NCBI RefSeq assembly: GCF_000241485.1
Contig: NZ_JH584241.1
Span: 2,476,314 to 2,540,313 of the forward strand
DNA from: Sphingomonas sp. PAMC 26605
GTDB lineage: Bacteria > Pseudomonadota > Alphaproteobacteria > Sphingomonadales > Sphingomonadaceae
DNA: 64,000 bases
Direction of reading: 5' to 3'
The position numbers and the translations under genes are program-made. Below the pieces are notes generated by a model. The model saw only the letters and a program-made list of their open reading frames with translations. It had not been told where the DNA came from and ran no database searches. This document shows, one piece after another, positions 26,275-35,638 of this stretch (position 1 is its first letter; each line of letters begins with the position of its first letter).

Positions 26275-27198
26275 CTACCCGCGGTCGTGCAGCGCCTTGA
26301 CCATTCCTGCGGCGACCGACAGCGCGATCTCGCTTGCGCCGATCGCGTTGATGTCGATCCCGGCCGGTCCGTCGATCCGCGCGAGGTCTTCCTGCCCGAA
26401 GCCCGCCGCTGCCAAACGCTCAAGCCGCGCGGCGTGGCTGCGGCGCGAGCCTAACGCCGCGATATACCCGGTCTCGGCCGACAGCGCCGCGATCAGCGCC
26501 GGGTCGTCGATCTTCGGATCGTGACTCAGCATGATCACCGCGGTCGATGGCCCCGGATTGTACGCCGCGACCGCTTCGTCGGGCCAGCGATCGTCGAGCG
26601 TCACGCCGGGGAAGCGTTCTTCCGTCAGGAAGCGCGTGCGCGGATCGATCACCGTCGCCTTGATGCCGAGCGTCGTGGCGATCTGCGCCAGCGCCTGCGC
26701 GATCTGCACCGCGCCGACGATCAGCACCTGGCGTGGCGCGGCGTAGGTGTTGGCGAAAGCGCCGTCGCCGCCGAGCGGCTCGAGGCTGCTGCGACCGGTA
26801 TCGAGGTCGGTATAGACCGTCACGCCCCGCCCCGAGCCTTGCGCATGCTCGATCGCATCGAACACCGCCGGCGGGAAGCCGGCGCCGGAAACGGGCTGAA
26901 CGAGCACTTCGATCGTCCCCCCGCAGGGCAGCCCGACTTCCCACGCCGAGCCGTCGGCGACGCCGTATTTGCGGCGCTCGGGCTTACCGCTCGCCAGCAC
27001 CTCGGCGGCGAGGGTAAGGACATCGCCCTCGACGCATCCGCCCGACACCGAGCCTTCCAGCCGGCCATCGGCATGGACGAGCATATGGCTGCCGCGCGGA
27101 CGCGGCGCCGAACCCCAGGTCGAAATGACCGTCGCGATCGCCATCGGCGCCCCGCGCCAGGCCGCGAAGGCCGCGAGTGCCGTCTCGTTGTCCGCCAT
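26275..27198 (-). CDS. xdhC: XdhC/CoxI-family molybdoenzyme maturation factor
   Basis: 307 residues. XdhC-family proteins bind the molybdenum cofactor, promote its sulfuration and insert it into xanthine-oxidase-type enzymes (PaoD does this for E. coli PaoABC). The XdhC_CoxI N-terminal segment (STWGSAPRPRGSHMLVHADGRLEGSVSGGCVEGDV), the GLPCGGTIEV motif with its conserved cysteine, and a C-terminal Rossmann-like domain (VLIVGAVQIAQALAQIA, ALGSRRSHAARLERL) are all present. It is the last gene of a minus-strand series paoABC-like set 2, moaA, xdhC, four bases after moaA. Confidence 0.92.
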   Translation of the reverse strand: MADNETALAAFAAWRGAPMAIATVISTWGSAPRPRGSHMLVHADGRLEGSVSGGCVEGDVLTLAAEVLASGKPERRKYGVADGSAWEVGLPCGGTIEVLVQPVSGAGFPPAVFDAIEHAQGSGRGVTVYTDLDTGRSSLEPLGGDGAFANTYAAPRQVLIVGAVQIAQALAQIATTLGIKATVIDPRTRFLTEERFPGVTLDDRWPDEAVAAYNPGPSTAVIMLSHDPKIDDPALIAALSAETGYIAALGSRRSHAARLERLAAAGFGQEDLARIDGPAGIDINAIGASEIALSVAAGMVKALHDRG

Positions 27199-27202
27199 CG
27201 CC

Positions 27203-28225
27203 TCAGCCCCCGGTCACGCTCATGTGCCGCCCGACGGCTGGCGCGGCGTTACGATCGACAATCTCGAAGGCATGGCGCAACGGCTTGGTGAGCAGCGCGG
27301 CGTCGATCGCGGCGTCGAGCGCGGCCGGGCCGCCCTCGCGCAGTACCTGCTTCAGGTCCATCTTGTCGTCATGGCCGAGGCACATATAGAGCCGCCCCGA
27401 CGCGGTCAGCCGAACGCGGTTGCAGCCTTCGCAGAAATTGTTGGTCAGCGGCGTGATGAGCCCGAGCCGGGTCCCGGTCTCGCGGACGCGGACGTAGCGC
27501 GCCGGGCCGCCGGTACGGTGATCGTCGCGCTCGAGCGTAAAGCGTTGCTCGAGCCGCTGACGGACGACGTCGAGCGGGAGATAGCGATCGGTGCGATCCT
27601 CATCGACCACGCCGAGCGGCATCGTCTCGATCAGTGTCAGGTCGAAACCATGCGTGCCGCACCAGCGGATCATCGGCTCGATCTCGTCCTCGTTCGCGCC
27701 TTTCAGCGCGACCATGTTGATCTTGATCGACAGGCCCGCCGCCTTGCCTGCGGCGATGCCGTCGAGCACCTCGTCGAGATTGCCCGTCCGCGTGATGTGG
27801 CGGAAATTCTCCCGGTCGAGGCTGTCGAGGCTGACATTGACGCGCCGCACGCCCGCCGCGAACAGCGTCTCGGCATGCTGCGACAGCCGCGTCGCATTGG
27901 TGGTCAGCGTCATCTCGTCGAGCGCGCCGGTCTTGATATGCTGGCCGATATGCCGCGCGAGATCATCGACGCCGCGCCGCACCAGCGGCTCACCACCGGT
28001 CAGCCGGATCTTGCGCACGCCGCGCAAGATGAAGGCATCGGCGACCGCGCCCATTTCCTCGATCGTCAGCACTTCCTTGCGCGGCAGGAAAGTCATCGCC
28101 TCGCTCATGCAATAGCGACAGCGCAGATCGCAGCGGTCGGTCACCGACAGCCGCAGATAGGTGATCCGGCGACCGAAGCTGTCGGTGAGCGGGCGGGGGA
28201 CAGTGTCGGGGCGGAGGTTCGACAT
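27203..28225 (-). CDS. moaA: GTP 3',8-cyclase (radical SAM)
   Basis: 340 residues from ATG 28225 (MSNLRPD). An in-frame ATG at 28243 would add six residues. MoaA uses S-adenosylmethionine to cyclise GTP for MoaC. The N-terminal radical-SAM cluster CDLRCRYC (Cys32, Cys36, Cys39), the SAM-binding LTGGEPLVRRG, the C-terminal second cluster FCEGCNRVRLTASG with YMCLG, and the terminal GG needed for activity are all present. It lies 107 bp downstream of the set-2 large subunit, in a gap with a short CCCTA-TT-TAGGG dyad (28280-28291), and four bases before xdhC. Confidence 0.96.
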   Translation of the reverse strand: MSNLRPDTVPRPLTDSFGRRITYLRLSVTDRCDLRCRYCMSEAMTFLPRKEVLTIEEMGAVADAFILRGVRKIRLTGGEPLVRRGVDDLARHIGQHIKTGALDEMTLTTNATRLSQHAETLFAAGVRRVNVSLDSLDRENFRHITRTGNLDEVLDGIAAGKAAGLSIKINMVALKGANEDEIEPMIRWCGTHGFDLTLIETMPLGVVDEDRTDRYLPLDVVRQRLEQRFTLERDDHRTGGPARYVRVRETGTRLGLITPLTNNFCEGCNRVRLTASGRLYMCLGHDDKMDLKQVLREGGPAALDAAIDAALLTKPLRHAFEIVDRNAAPAVGRHMSVTGG

Positions 28226-28332
28226 CGGAAAACGGCAACTCACAAAGGACGGCGAACGGGGCGATACGCGATGGGTCTACCCTATTTAGGGCACCGGCGA
28301 CACGAATGCCATGCCACCGGCGCCGCGATGCC

Positions 28333-30537
28333 TCACGCGACCGGCGGCAGATGCGCGAGATGCTTGTCGAGGGTAACGGGATATTCGCGCACGCGAACCC
28401 CGCTCGCATTGTAAATCGCATTGGCGATCGCCGCTCCGACGCCGCACAGGCCGAGCTCGCCGACACCCTTGGCCTTCATCGGCGAGGAGGTCGGATCGAC
28501 CTCGTCGAGGAAGATCACCTCCTGATGCGGGATGTCGGCATGGACCGGCACTTCATATGTGGCGAGGTCGTGGTTGACGAAGAAACCGAAGCGCGTGTCG
28601 ACCGCGAGTTCCTCCATCAGTGCCGCGCCCGCACCCATCGTCATCGCGCCGATCACCTGGCTGCGCGCCGATTTTGGGTTGAGGATGCGCCCCGCCGCGC
28701 ACACCGCGAGCATCCGGCGGATTCGCACCTCGCCGGTCAGGCTATGGACTGCCGCCTCGACGAAATGGCCGGCGAAGGTCGATTGCTGGTACGTCTTGCC
28801 CAGATCGCCATATTCGATCGCGTCCTCGGCGACGAGACCGGCATCGCCCGCGGCTTCGGTGAGCGCCACCGAGCGATTGCCCGAGCGCACCTTGCCGCCT
28901 TCGAAGCTGACATCGGCCGAATTGAAGCCGAGCTTCTGCGCGATCGCCTCGCGCAGCTTGACGCACGCGGCATAGACGCCCGCGGTTGCATTGTTGGCGC
29001 CCCATTGCCCGCCCGATCCGGCCGACACCGGGTGATCGGAATCACCGAGCTGGACGACGACCTTGTCGACATCGACCCCCATCATCTCGGCCGCGGTCTG
29101 CGCGATGATCGTGTAGGTACCGGTGCCGATATCGGTCATGTCGGTCGAGACGGTGACGATACCCTTCTTGTCGAGCGCGACCCGCGCCGCCGACTTCATC
29201 GCCATGCTGTTGCGGAAGCCCGCTGCCATGCCCATGCCGACAAGCCATTGGCCGTCGCGCACTTGCCCGGGCTTGGCGCTGCGCTGCTTCCAGCCGAAGC
29301 GCTCGGCGCCCTGTTCGAGGCATTGCACGAGCTGGCGCTGCGAGAAGCGGCGCTCGGGCTTTTCGGGATCGACCTGCGTGTCGTTGGCGACGCGGAAGGC
29401 GATCGGATCCATGCCGAGCTTCTCGGCCATCTCGTCCATCGCGATCTCGAGCGCCATCAGCCCAGGCGCTTCGCCCGGCGCGCGCATCGCATTGCCCTCG
29501 GGCAGATCGAGCACGGCGAGCTTCATCGAGGTCAGACGGTTGGCGCCAGCGTAGAGCAAGCGCGTCTGGCTGACCGCGGTCTCGGGGCCACCGCCGGGCA
29601 GATCGCCCGATCCGCTCTCATGCGCGATCGCGGTAATCTTGCCGTCGCGCCCGGCGCCAAGGCGGATCCGCTGGATCGTCGCAGGGCGGTGCGTCGTGTT
29701 GTTGAACATCATCGGGCGCGTGAGCGTGACCTTGACCGGGCGACCGGCGGCCTTTGCGCCAAGTGCCGCAAGGATGACATCGGCGCGGATGAACAGCTTG
29801 CCGCCGAAGCCACCGCCGACATAGGGCGAGACCAGCCGGACATTCTCCTTCGGGATACCGAGCGTCTTGGCGACGTCGCCCTTGCTCCAGGCGATCATCT
29901 GGTTCGAGGTCCACAGCGTGACCTTGTCGCCGTCCCACTTCGCAGTGGTGGCGTGCGGCTCCATCATCGCGTGGCTGTGATCGGGCGTGGTGTAGGTTGC
30001 GTCGAGCTTGACCGGCGCGGCGCCGAACGCTGCGTCGAAGTCACCGATCTTGGTGACGGGGGGCTTGCCCTTGTCGCCATGGTAGGGCGCGGTCTTGAGC
30101 TCTTCCGACAGATCGAAGCGGCCCTTGGTCCGTGCGTAATCGATCACGATCAGCGCGGCGGCGGCGCGCGCCTGCTCGAACGTCTCGGCGACGACGAGCG
30201 CGACCGCCTGATGGTAATGATCGATCTCGGGCCCGCCGAGCAGTTTGGCGGTGTTGAAATTGCCCTTGCCGAGCGCGCCGGCGCTCTCGGCGGTGACGAT
30301 CGTCAGCACGCCGGGCGCGGCCTTGGCGGCGGCCATGTCGATCCGGCTGATCCTCCCCTTGGCGATGCCTGCGCCAACGAGATAGCCGTAGGCCGGATTG
30401 GTGACGACATCGTGGCGCTCATAGGCGTAGGGCGCGGTGCCGGTGGTCTTGAACTTGCCGTCGATGCGATCGATCGGCTTGCCGACATGCTTGAGCTGAT
30501 CGATCGGGTTCTGGCCGGCGGGTGTGTCGAACTTCAT
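28333..30537 (-). CDS. paoC: PaoC-like molybdenum-binding catalytic subunit, set 2
   Basis: 734 residues, near the length of E. coli PaoC. Motifs: VGGGFGGKLFIRAD, NAMRAPGEAPG, TDIGTGTYTIIAQ, GSGGQWGANNATAG and the C-terminal VGELGLCG with the catalytic glutamate. The N-terminus begins IDQLKHVGKPIDRIDGKFKTTGTAPYAYE, typical of the periplasmic aldehyde oxidase clade. It has no export signal of its own and would reach the periplasm by hitchhiking on the Tat-exported small subunit, as PaoABC does. It diverges clearly from the set-1 subunit, so these are not a recent duplication. The likely role is oxidation of aromatic or other aldehydes. Confidence 0.94.
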   Translation of the reverse strand: MKFDTPAGQNPIDQLKHVGKPIDRIDGKFKTTGTAPYAYERHDVVTNPAYGYLVGAGIAKGRISRIDMAAAKAAPGVLTIVTAESAGALGKGNFNTAKLLGGPEIDHYHQAVALVVAETFEQARAAAALIVIDYARTKGRFDLSEELKTAPYHGDKGKPPVTKIGDFDAAFGAAPVKLDATYTTPDHSHAMMEPHATTAKWDGDKVTLWTSNQMIAWSKGDVAKTLGIPKENVRLVSPYVGGGFGGKLFIRADVILAALGAKAAGRPVKVTLTRPMMFNNTTHRPATIQRIRLGAGRDGKITAIAHESGSGDLPGGGPETAVSQTRLLYAGANRLTSMKLAVLDLPEGNAMRAPGEAPGLMALEIAMDEMAEKLGMDPIAFRVANDTQVDPEKPERRFSQRQLVQCLEQGAERFGWKQRSAKPGQVRDGQWLVGMGMAAGFRNSMAMKSAARVALDKKGIVTVSTDMTDIGTGTYTIIAQTAAEMMGVDVDKVVVQLGDSDHPVSAGSGGQWGANNATAGVYAACVKLREAIAQKLGFNSADVSFEGGKVRSGNRSVALTEAAGDAGLVAEDAIEYGDLGKTYQQSTFAGHFVEAAVHSLTGEVRIRRMLAVCAAGRILNPKSARSQVIGAMTMGAGAALMEELAVDTRFGFFVNHDLATYEVPVHADIPHQEVIFLDEVDPTSSPMKAKGVGELGLCGVGAAIANAIYNASGVRVREYPVTLDKHLAHLPPVA

Positions 30538-30542
30538 CGCGT

Positions 30543-31493
30543 TCAGCCCTTCGCTTCGATCAGGGCCGCGGCGAGCGTGCGCTCGACCAGCGTGACCTTG
30601 AAGGCATTGTCGTGCGTCGGCTTGGCGCCGGCGAGCAGCTTCGGCGTCACCGCCGCGGCGCCTTGCGGCAGCGCCGCCTCGGCCGCCTCGACGCGCCACG
30701 GCTTGGGTGCGATCCCGCCCACCGCGACGCGGCCCGAGCCGTCGCGCTGGACGATCGCGGCGACCGAAACGAGCGCGAAGGCGTAGGACGCGCGGTCGCG
30801 CACCTTGTGATAGATGTGCGTCCCGCCGATCGGCTTGGGCAACGTGACCGCGGTGATCAGTTCGCCGGGCACCAGCGCGGTTTCGATCTGCGGCGTGCTG
30901 CCGGGCAGCTTGTGGAAATCGGCGATCGGGATCGCGCGCGCGCTGCCATCGGGGCGGACGGTCTCGACGGTCGCGTCGAGCAGCCGCATCGCCACCGCCA
31001 TGTCGCCGGGATAGGTGGCGATGCACGCGTCGCTGGTGCCGATGATGCCGAGCTGGCGGCTATACCCGCCGATCGCGGCACAGCCCGAGCCGGGCTTGCG
31101 CTTGTTGCACGCCTGGTTGGAATCATAGAAATACGGACAGCGCGTGCGCTGGAGCAGATTGCCCGCAGTGGTCGCCTTGTTGCGCAGCTGGCCGCTCGCC
31201 CCCGCGACGATCGCGCGGCTGAGCACGCCGTAATCGCGGCGCACGCGGGCGTCGGAGGCAAGATCCGAATTGCTGACGAACGCGCCGATGCGCAGGCCGC
31301 CGTCCTTGGTCTCTTCGATCCGGTCGAGCTTGAGGTCCTGCACGTCGATCAGATGCGCCGGGGTCTCGATCTGCAGCTTCATCAGGTCGAGCAGGTTGGT
31401 GCCGCCCGCGATGAACTTCGCGTTCGGCGTGCGCGCGACCGCGGCCGCCGCTTCGGCGTGCGACGTCGCTCGCGCATAGGTGAACGGCTTCAT
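30543..31493 (-). CDS. paoB: PaoB-like FAD-binding subunit, set 2
   Basis: 316 residues with FAD loops [14 protein letters not shown] and [14 protein letters not shown] and four cysteines (Cys119, Cys129, Cys138, Cys157) in the insertion that holds the extra [4Fe-4S] cluster in E. coli PaoB. It lies five bases before the large-subunit start and overlaps the small-subunit gene by four bases (ATGA). The match to PaoB in length and cluster layout supports the paoABC name for this set. Confidence 0.94.
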   Translation of the reverse strand: MKPFTYARATSHAEAAAAVARTPNAKFIAGGTNLLDLMKLQIETPAHLIDVQDLKLDRIEETKDGGLRIGAFVSNSDLASDARVRRDYGVLSRAIVAGASGQLRNKATTAGNLLQRTRCPYFYDSNQACNKRKPGSGCAAIGGYSRQLGIIGTSDACIATYPGDMAVAMRLLDATVETVRPDGSARAIPIADFHKLPGSTPQIETALVPGELITAVTLPKPIGGTHIYHKVRDRASYAFALVSVAAIVQRDGSGRVAVGGIAPKPWRVEAAEAALPQGAAAVTPKLLAGAKPTHDNAFKVTLVERTLAAALIEAKG

Positions 31494-32152
31494 GCGTTGG
31501 TCCCCGCAACTTCGCTCATCGCGTCGAGAATGTTCGAATAGGCGCCGCACCGGCAGATGTTGCCGCTCATCCGCTCGCGCATCTCGGCGTTGGTAGCGCG
31601 CGGCGCGTCGGTCAGGCTGGCGGTGACATGGCTCGGCGTGCCGGCCTTGATCTCGGCGAGGACCGCCACCGCCGAGCAGATTTGCCCGGGAGTGCAATAC
31701 CCGCACTGATAGCCGTCATGCTTGACGAAGGCGGCCTGCATCGGGTGGAGATGCTCGGGCGTGCCGAGCCCCTCGATCGTCGTGATCTTGTCGCCCTGGT
31801 GCATCACGGCGAGGCTGAGGCACGAATTGATCCGCTTGCCGTCGACGATGACGGTGCAGGCGCCGCACTGACCGTGGTCGCAGCCCTTCTTGGTGCCGGT
31901 CAGGTGCAGATGCTCTCGCAACGTGTCGAGCAGCGTCGTCCGCGTATCGACCTCGAGCGTCTGCTTCTTGCCGTTGACGGTGAGGGTGACGGGCATCGTC
32001 ATCGGCTGCTCCTGTTGTGCCGGTGCCGGCGCCGCTGCTGCCGGGATCGCGGCAAGGCCTGCCGTCATCGCCCCACCCACCAGAACGCCGCGCCGCGACA
32101 CCGCTGTCTCGCTCTTGATATCCACCGAACGTCCTCTGTTTGAAATGGCCAT
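31490..32152 (-). CDS. paoA: PaoA-like 2Fe-2S subunit with Tat signal, set 2
   Basis: 220 residues. The N-terminus carries a twin-arginine signal ([10 protein letters not shown] with Arg20-Arg21, then a hydrophobic run and AAAAPAPA), so the folded trimer should be exported. The two [2Fe-2S] domains follow: Cys91, Cys96, Cys99 in [13 protein letters not shown], and [14 protein letters not shown] [11 protein letters not shown] with NICRCGAY. It is the first gene of the minus-strand operon; the 138-bp gap to the Mfd-like gene (32153-32290) presumably holds its promoter, and I see no Mo-box there. Confidence 0.94.
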   Translation of the reverse strand: MAISNRGRSVDIKSETAVSRRGVLVGGAMTAGLAAIPAAAAPAPAQQEQPMTMPVTLTVNGKKQTLEVDTRTTLLDTLREHLHLTGTKKGCDHGQCGACTVIVDGKRINSCLSLAVMHQGDKITTIEGLGTPEHLHPMQAAFVKHDGYQCGYCTPGQICSAVAVLAEIKAGTPSHVTASLTDAPRATNAEMRERMSGNICRCGAYSNILDAMSEVAGTNA

Positions 32153-32290
32153 CCGGCCAGCGCCCCGTCCGCGCCGAACTCACGCGCCAAGCTATAATCC
32201 GTCGCAACCGAACCCTCAACCGCGGCCTTTGGTTCACGCCGTAAGAAGGAATAGGCGGCGAGACCGCGACGGGGGGTATTCGAAGCGATG

Positions 32291-35200
32291 TCAGGCCTCG
32301 GTGGCCAATCCTTCGAGCAGCGTTTCGATCACGCCCAGACGTTCAATCGCGTCCTCGTGCGCCGCGCGTAGCAACAAGCGGTCGGCCTTCTGCTCGAGCC
32401 CCGTCGTATCGCCGGCAAAATCGGGGCGGGGGGTCAGCGCGATCGCCGCGGGCCCGGCGTCGATCCGCGCGATCCGTGCGCCGAACGCCAGTACACGCAG
32501 CCTTGCGACCGTGATCAAGGCGCGTGCCTGCGGCGGCAAGCTGCCGAAGCGATCCTCGAGCTCGGCCTCGAACGCGTCGAGCGCAGGCATGGTGTCGAGC
32601 CGCGACAGCCGGCCGTAAAGCGCGACGCGGACGTCGTCCTCGGGGATCCACTCGATCGGAAGACTGCCGGCGATGCCGAGATGGAGTTCGGGCGTCCAGC
32701 GTTCGACATGCTCGCCGCGCGCGGTGCGCAGGGCGGATTCGAGCAGATAGTGGTACAGATCGACCCCGATCAGCTTCATGTGCCCGGCCTGGGCATCGCC
32801 GAGCAGATCGCCCGCGCCGCGCATGTCGAGATCGCGCGCGCTGATCGCAAAACCGGCGCCGAGCGTGTCGAGCGCCTCGAGCGTGCGCAGCCGCTTGAGC
32901 GTCGCCTCGGCGACCTTGGTGTCAGGGTCGGTGAGCAGCAAAATCTGACCGCGCCGCCCGCCGCGTCCGACGCGACCGCGCAACTGATGGAGCTGTGACA
33001 GGCCGAAGCGATCGGCGCGCCATACGATCATCGTGTTGGCGCGCGGCACGTCGAGCCCGGCCTCGACGATATTGGTGGCGAGCAAGACGTCGCCGTCGCC
33101 ACTCGCGAAGCCGACCATCGCGCTGTCGATCTCGGCGGCGGCCATCTTGCCATGCGCTTGGCGGATCGTGAGATCGGGCACGAGCGTGGCGAGACGTTCC
33201 TGCATCGGTGCGATGTCCTCGATCCGCGAGACGACGACGAAGCTCTGCCCGCCACGCTCGCGTTCGCGCAGCAGCGCGGTGCGCAGGGTCACCGGATCGA
33301 AGGTGCCGATGCTGGTGCGGATCGGCTGGCGCCGCGCGGGCGGGGTGGCAATCACCGACACTTGCTGCAGCCCGATCAGCGCGCTCTGCAAGGTGCGCGG
33401 GATCGGCGTCGCGGTTAGCGTCAGGACGTGCCCGTCAGGGTTGAGGCCACGCAGTTTCGCCTTGTCGGCCGCGCCGAAGCGCTGCTCCTCGTCGATCACG
33501 ACGAGGCCGAGGTCGCGATACGCGACGCCCTTGGCCGCCACCGCGCCGGTGCCGATCACGATCGCGATCGAGCCGTCGGCGAGGCCGGCCTTGACCGTCT
33601 TTTTCTCCGCCGGGCTCGACAGCCGCGACAGGCCAGCCACCGCTAGACCGGTGGCGGCGAAACGCTTGGCGAACAGCTCGAGATGCTGGCGCACCAGCAC
33701 CGTCGTCGGCGCGGCGATCACGACCTGCTTGCCCGCGAGCGCAGCGATCGCGGCGGCGCGCAGCGCGACTTCGGTCTTGCCATAGCCGACATCGCCGACG
33801 ACGAGCCGGTCCATCGGCTTGCCCGCGGCGAGATCGGCGCGCGTCGCGGCGATCGCGCGCGCCTGGTCGGGGGTCTCGGTAAAGGCGAACGCGGCGGCGA
33901 AGCGCTCATACGCGTCGACGTCGGGCTCGAGGACGACGGCGGTGCGGGCTTCGCGTTCCTTGGCGAGCGCGGTCAGACCGCGTGCGCTTTCGGCGACCGC
34001 CGCGTCGATCGCGCCGCGGCGCTTCTGCCAACTCGACCCGTCGAGCGTGTCGAGCGCAACCGCGTCGCGGTCGGCGCCATAGCGCCAGATCCGGTCGGCA
34101 TCGGCGACCGGGACCAGCCGCCGGCCGTCCTTGGCAAATTCGAGCACGATCGCGTCGCCGGCATCGTCCTCGACGCCGACGGGTTCGATCCCGGCGACAA
34201 GCCCGATGCCGAAATCCTCGTGAACGACCAGGTCCCCGATGCGGATATCGCCCATGTCGCCGAGCAAGGTGGTCGTGGCATCGCTCGCCGCATGCGTCGC
34301 CTGAACGCGGCTGCCGAGCAGATCGGCGGCGGCGATCACGCTCAGACCCGGCGCCTGCCAGCCATGATCGATTGCCATGTCGAGCATCGCCGCGCTGCCG
34401 GGTTCGAGCGTCGCGACGTCGGTCCATTGCTGGAGTTTGGTGAAGGCGATGCCCTGCGCCTTGGCGAGCCGCGGGGCGAGGAAGCGGATGTCGCGCGCTG
34501 CGCCGAGCAAGACGAGCCGGTCGCCTTGTTCGAGCGCCGCCTTGGCGAAGCGCGCGAACGCCCGGGCCGGTGCCTTGCGTTCGACGAAGCGCGGGACGGG
34601 CTGTTCCTCGCCCTGCGCAAGGTCGATCGTGTCACGCCCCTTGAGCGCCGTGTTCCAACGCTTGCGGTCGACGATCGGCGGGGTATCGATCCCGCGCGCC
34701 TTGGTGGCCGTCAAAGCGAGGCCGACATAGCGATCGCGGCGCGCAATGCCCTCGGGGTCGATCGCGATGCGCGCTTCTGGGGCATGGTCGAACAGCGATA
34801 CCCAGTCCGCACCGAGCGGTGGCTCGGACACGCGACCGATCTGGATCGTCCCGATCGGTTCGGTGCCGAGCTGCGAGACGGGATCGTAGAGCCGGATCGC
34901 GCTGATCACCGCATTGAAGACCTCGATCCGCACCGGCGCCACGGCATCGGCCGGGAACAGATCGACCACCTGACCGCGCATCGCCATCTCGCCGGGTTCA
35001 TCGACCCGGTCGTCGGTGGTATAGCCGATCTCGCCGAGCATCGCGGCGAGCGCTGTCATGTCGATGCTGTCGCCGACGGCCAGCGTCGGGGGCGCGTCGT
35101 CAAACGCGGCCGGGCGCGGATAGGCCGCGGCGGCGGCTTCGGCGGTGGTAATGAAGGCGACGCGCTGTTGATCGGCCAACGCCAGACGCAGGCGGCGCAG

Positions 35201-35473
35201 CGCCGCGATCCGGCGACCGACATTGGTCGGCGAAGCGGGCGCGGTATCGCCGGGCAAGGCGTCGCTCGACGGGCTGTGCACCACGACCATTTCGGGAGCC
35301 GCGCACGCCAGCGCCGCCGCGACGGCCTCGGCGCGTTGCTCGTCAGTCGCGATATAAAGGATGTCGTGGCCGACTGCGGCCTCCGCGAGCTTGGTCGCGA
35401 CGATCCCGACGGCGGCGTCGCGCTTCGTGGCGTGAGTGGTTCCCGCAGGCGGATTGGCGTCAGCGAGCAGCAT
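32291..35473 (-). CDS. Divergent Mfd-like transcription-repair coupling helicase
   Basis: 1060 residues, about 90 fewer than typical Mfd. Domain order follows Mfd: a UvrB-like N-terminal module (GEMAMRGQVVDLFPADA), the RNA-polymerase-interacting domain (IGDLVVHEDFGIGLVAGI to RLVPVADADRIWRYG), and a RecG-type motor with Walker A GDVGYGKTE (about residue 560), the DEEQ box (VVIDEEQRFG, about 661), TLTATPIPRTL and QLHQLRGRVGRGGR, then a C-terminal TRCF domain. Motif Ia/II surroundings differ from most Mfd (GTGAVAAKG in place of GTHxLL). An in-frame stop 51 bases upstream leaves ATG 35473 as the only ATG start. It is either the cell's Mfd in a diverged form or a second paralogue. Confidence 0.85.
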   Translation of the reverse strand: MLLADANPPAGTTHATKRDAAVGIVATKLAEAAVGHDILYIATDEQRAEAVAAALACAAPEMVVVHSPSSDALPGDTAPASPTNVGRRIAALRRLRLALADQQRVAFITTAEAAAAAYPRPAAFDDAPPTLAVGDSIDMTALAAMLGEIGYTTDDRVDEPGEMAMRGQVVDLFPADAVAPVRIEVFNAVISAIRLYDPVSQLGTEPIGTIQIGRVSEPPLGADWVSLFDHAPEARIAIDPEGIARRDRYVGLALTATKARGIDTPPIVDRKRWNTALKGRDTIDLAQGEEQPVPRFVERKAPARAFARFAKAALEQGDRLVLLGAARDIRFLAPRLAKAQGIAFTKLQQWTDVATLEPGSAAMLDMAIDHGWQAPGLSVIAAADLLGSRVQATHAASDATTTLLGDMGDIRIGDLVVHEDFGIGLVAGIEPVGVEDDAGDAIVLEFAKDGRRLVPVADADRIWRYGADRDAVALDTLDGSSWQKRRGAIDAAVAESARGLTALAKEREARTAVVLEPDVDAYERFAAAFAFTETPDQARAIAATRADLAAGKPMDRLVVGDVGYGKTEVALRAAAIAALAGKQVVIAAPTTVLVRQHLELFAKRFAATGLAVAGLSRLSSPAEKKTVKAGLADGSIAIVIGTGAVAAKGVAYRDLGLVVIDEEQRFGAADKAKLRGLNPDGHVLTLTATPIPRTLQSALIGLQQVSVIATPPARRQPIRTSIGTFDPVTLRTALLRERERGGQSFVVVSRIEDIAPMQERLATLVPDLTIRQAHGKMAAAEIDSAMVGFASGDGDVLLATNIVEAGLDVPRANTMIVWRADRFGLSQLHQLRGRVGRGGRRGQILLLTDPDTKVAEATLKRLRTLEALDTLGAGFAISARDLDMRGAGDLLGDAQAGHMKLIGVDLYHYLLESALRTARGEHVERWTPELHLGIAGSLPIEWIPEDDVRVALYGRLSRLDTMPALDAFEAELEDRFGSLPPQARALITVARLRVLAFGARIARIDAGPAAIALTPRPDFAGDTTGLEQKADRLLLRAAHEDAIERLGVIETLLEGLATEA

Positions 35474-35638
35474 CGCGCGGCCCCAGTACAGAGTTCGCGA
35501 CGATCGCCGCGCTTTCGGTTCCGCTCATGCTCGGCATATCATCGCGTCAGTTTCTCCCAGCGTCAGGAGCGTCCTAACGGGCGGACAAGCGCTTTCGGTC
35601 CCGCAGAAAGCGACGATTTGTCAGGAGATTGACTTCGA

